Shown here in pieces: positions 36,653 through 36,792 of a stretch of DNA of 36,792 bases. Below the pieces are notes generated by a model that worked only from the letters and a program-made list of their open reading frames with translations, was not told where the DNA came from and searched no databases. The DNA is from Methylotenera sp. (GTDB taxonomy: Bacteria; Pseudomonadota; Gammaproteobacteria; Burkholderiales; Methylophilaceae): the NCBI GenBank assembly GCA_009693255.1, contig SHXQ01000014.1, forward strand, positions 1 through 36,792, given 5' to 3'. Positions within the stretch are counted from its first letter, which is position 1. Each line of letters starts with the position of its first letter. A program made the translations under genes and the position numbers.

Positions 36653-36792
36653 TTAATCTTCAATACCTAACTCCTGAATTTTACGCGTAAGGGTATTGCG
36701 CCCCATGCCTAACTGATTGGCCGCTTCAATGCGACGGCCATGGGTATGCTCTAAGGCTTTAACAATTAAAATACGCTCAAAAATTTGCATGC
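36653..36792 (-). CDS. ntrC: C-terminal end of nitrogen regulator NtrC
   Basis: The minus strand encodes FERILIVKALEHTHGRRIEAANQLGMGRNTLTRKIQELGIED and a stop; this is the Fis-type DNA-binding helix-turn-helix at the end of NtrC. Only about 46 codons are in the window; the receiver and AAA+ domains lie beyond the end. NtrC activates sigma-54 promoters for nitrogen assimilation. Other NtrC-family activators share this domain, but the GRNTLTRKIQELGI form is that of NtrC itself. Confidence 0.85.
   Translation of the reverse strand, partial: MQIFERILIVKALEHTHGRRIEAANQLGMGRNTLTRKIQELGIED

Overview
This window looks like ordinary chromosome from a betaproteobacterium, most likely of the Nitrosomonadales/Methylophilaceae type. 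That placement is inferred from gene order and protein style: rpsU-yqeY-dnaG-rpoD, metX-metW, rpe-gph-trpEGDC, mrcA beside a pil locus and aroK-aroB-dgt, an aspartate-rich (Mg-type) HemB, and a Gram-negative 16-strand-type porin. No marker gene search could be run. Almost all of the window is coding and nearly every gene is a recognisable housekeeping gene. No prophage, CRISPR array or defence island was seen.

Layout. 1-4900 (minus strand): a gene fragment, tRNA-Ile2(CAU), and the macromolecular synthesis operon rpsU-yqeY-dnaG-rpoD, with a terminator in front of dnaG and a probable extra promoter in front of rpoD. 4900-8600: tsaD, plsY, folB, xerD and ogt in mixed orientation. 8570-11040 (minus): the ribosomal/tRNA-modification operon rpsP-rimM-trmD-rplS, with its own promoter and terminator; S16 carries a long alanine-rich tail. 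11060-12420 (minus): queE-queC for 7-deazaguanine (queuosine precursor) synthesis. 12423-12735: a gene-poor stretch with what looks like a decayed IS30-type transposase start. 12736-18200: an M48-like exported protein lacking the first zinc histidine, an AmpG-like permease, metX-metW, a gamma-carbonic anhydrase and prmC. 18200-20860 (minus): a small Cys-rich lipoprotein, prfA and hemA.

20949-27446 (plus): rpe, gph, then a trp leader peptide with three Trp codons, trpE-trpG-trpD-trpC and hemB. The leader can pair with the region just before the trpE ribosome binding site, which suggests attenuation or translational coupling. 27484-30590 (minus): mrcA (PBP1A) and an unrecognised conserved gene. 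30685-31379: the 3' remnant of pilQ with an in-frame stop, a scar of a lost pilMNOPQ cluster. 31496-34270 (plus): aroK-aroB-dgt. 34271-36522: a REP-like element, a structured leader, a strongly expressed porin, and a 2OG-oxygenase-like gene bracketed by two identical 35-base terminators. The window ends inside ntrC on the minus strand.

The most interesting points are the trp leader, the pilQ relic, the two REP-like elements placed just after tsaD and dgt, the overlapping hairpins in the porin leader, the duplicated terminator, and the altered metal site of the M48-like protein. I did not find a clearly new multi-gene system; the rest is conserved core genome.
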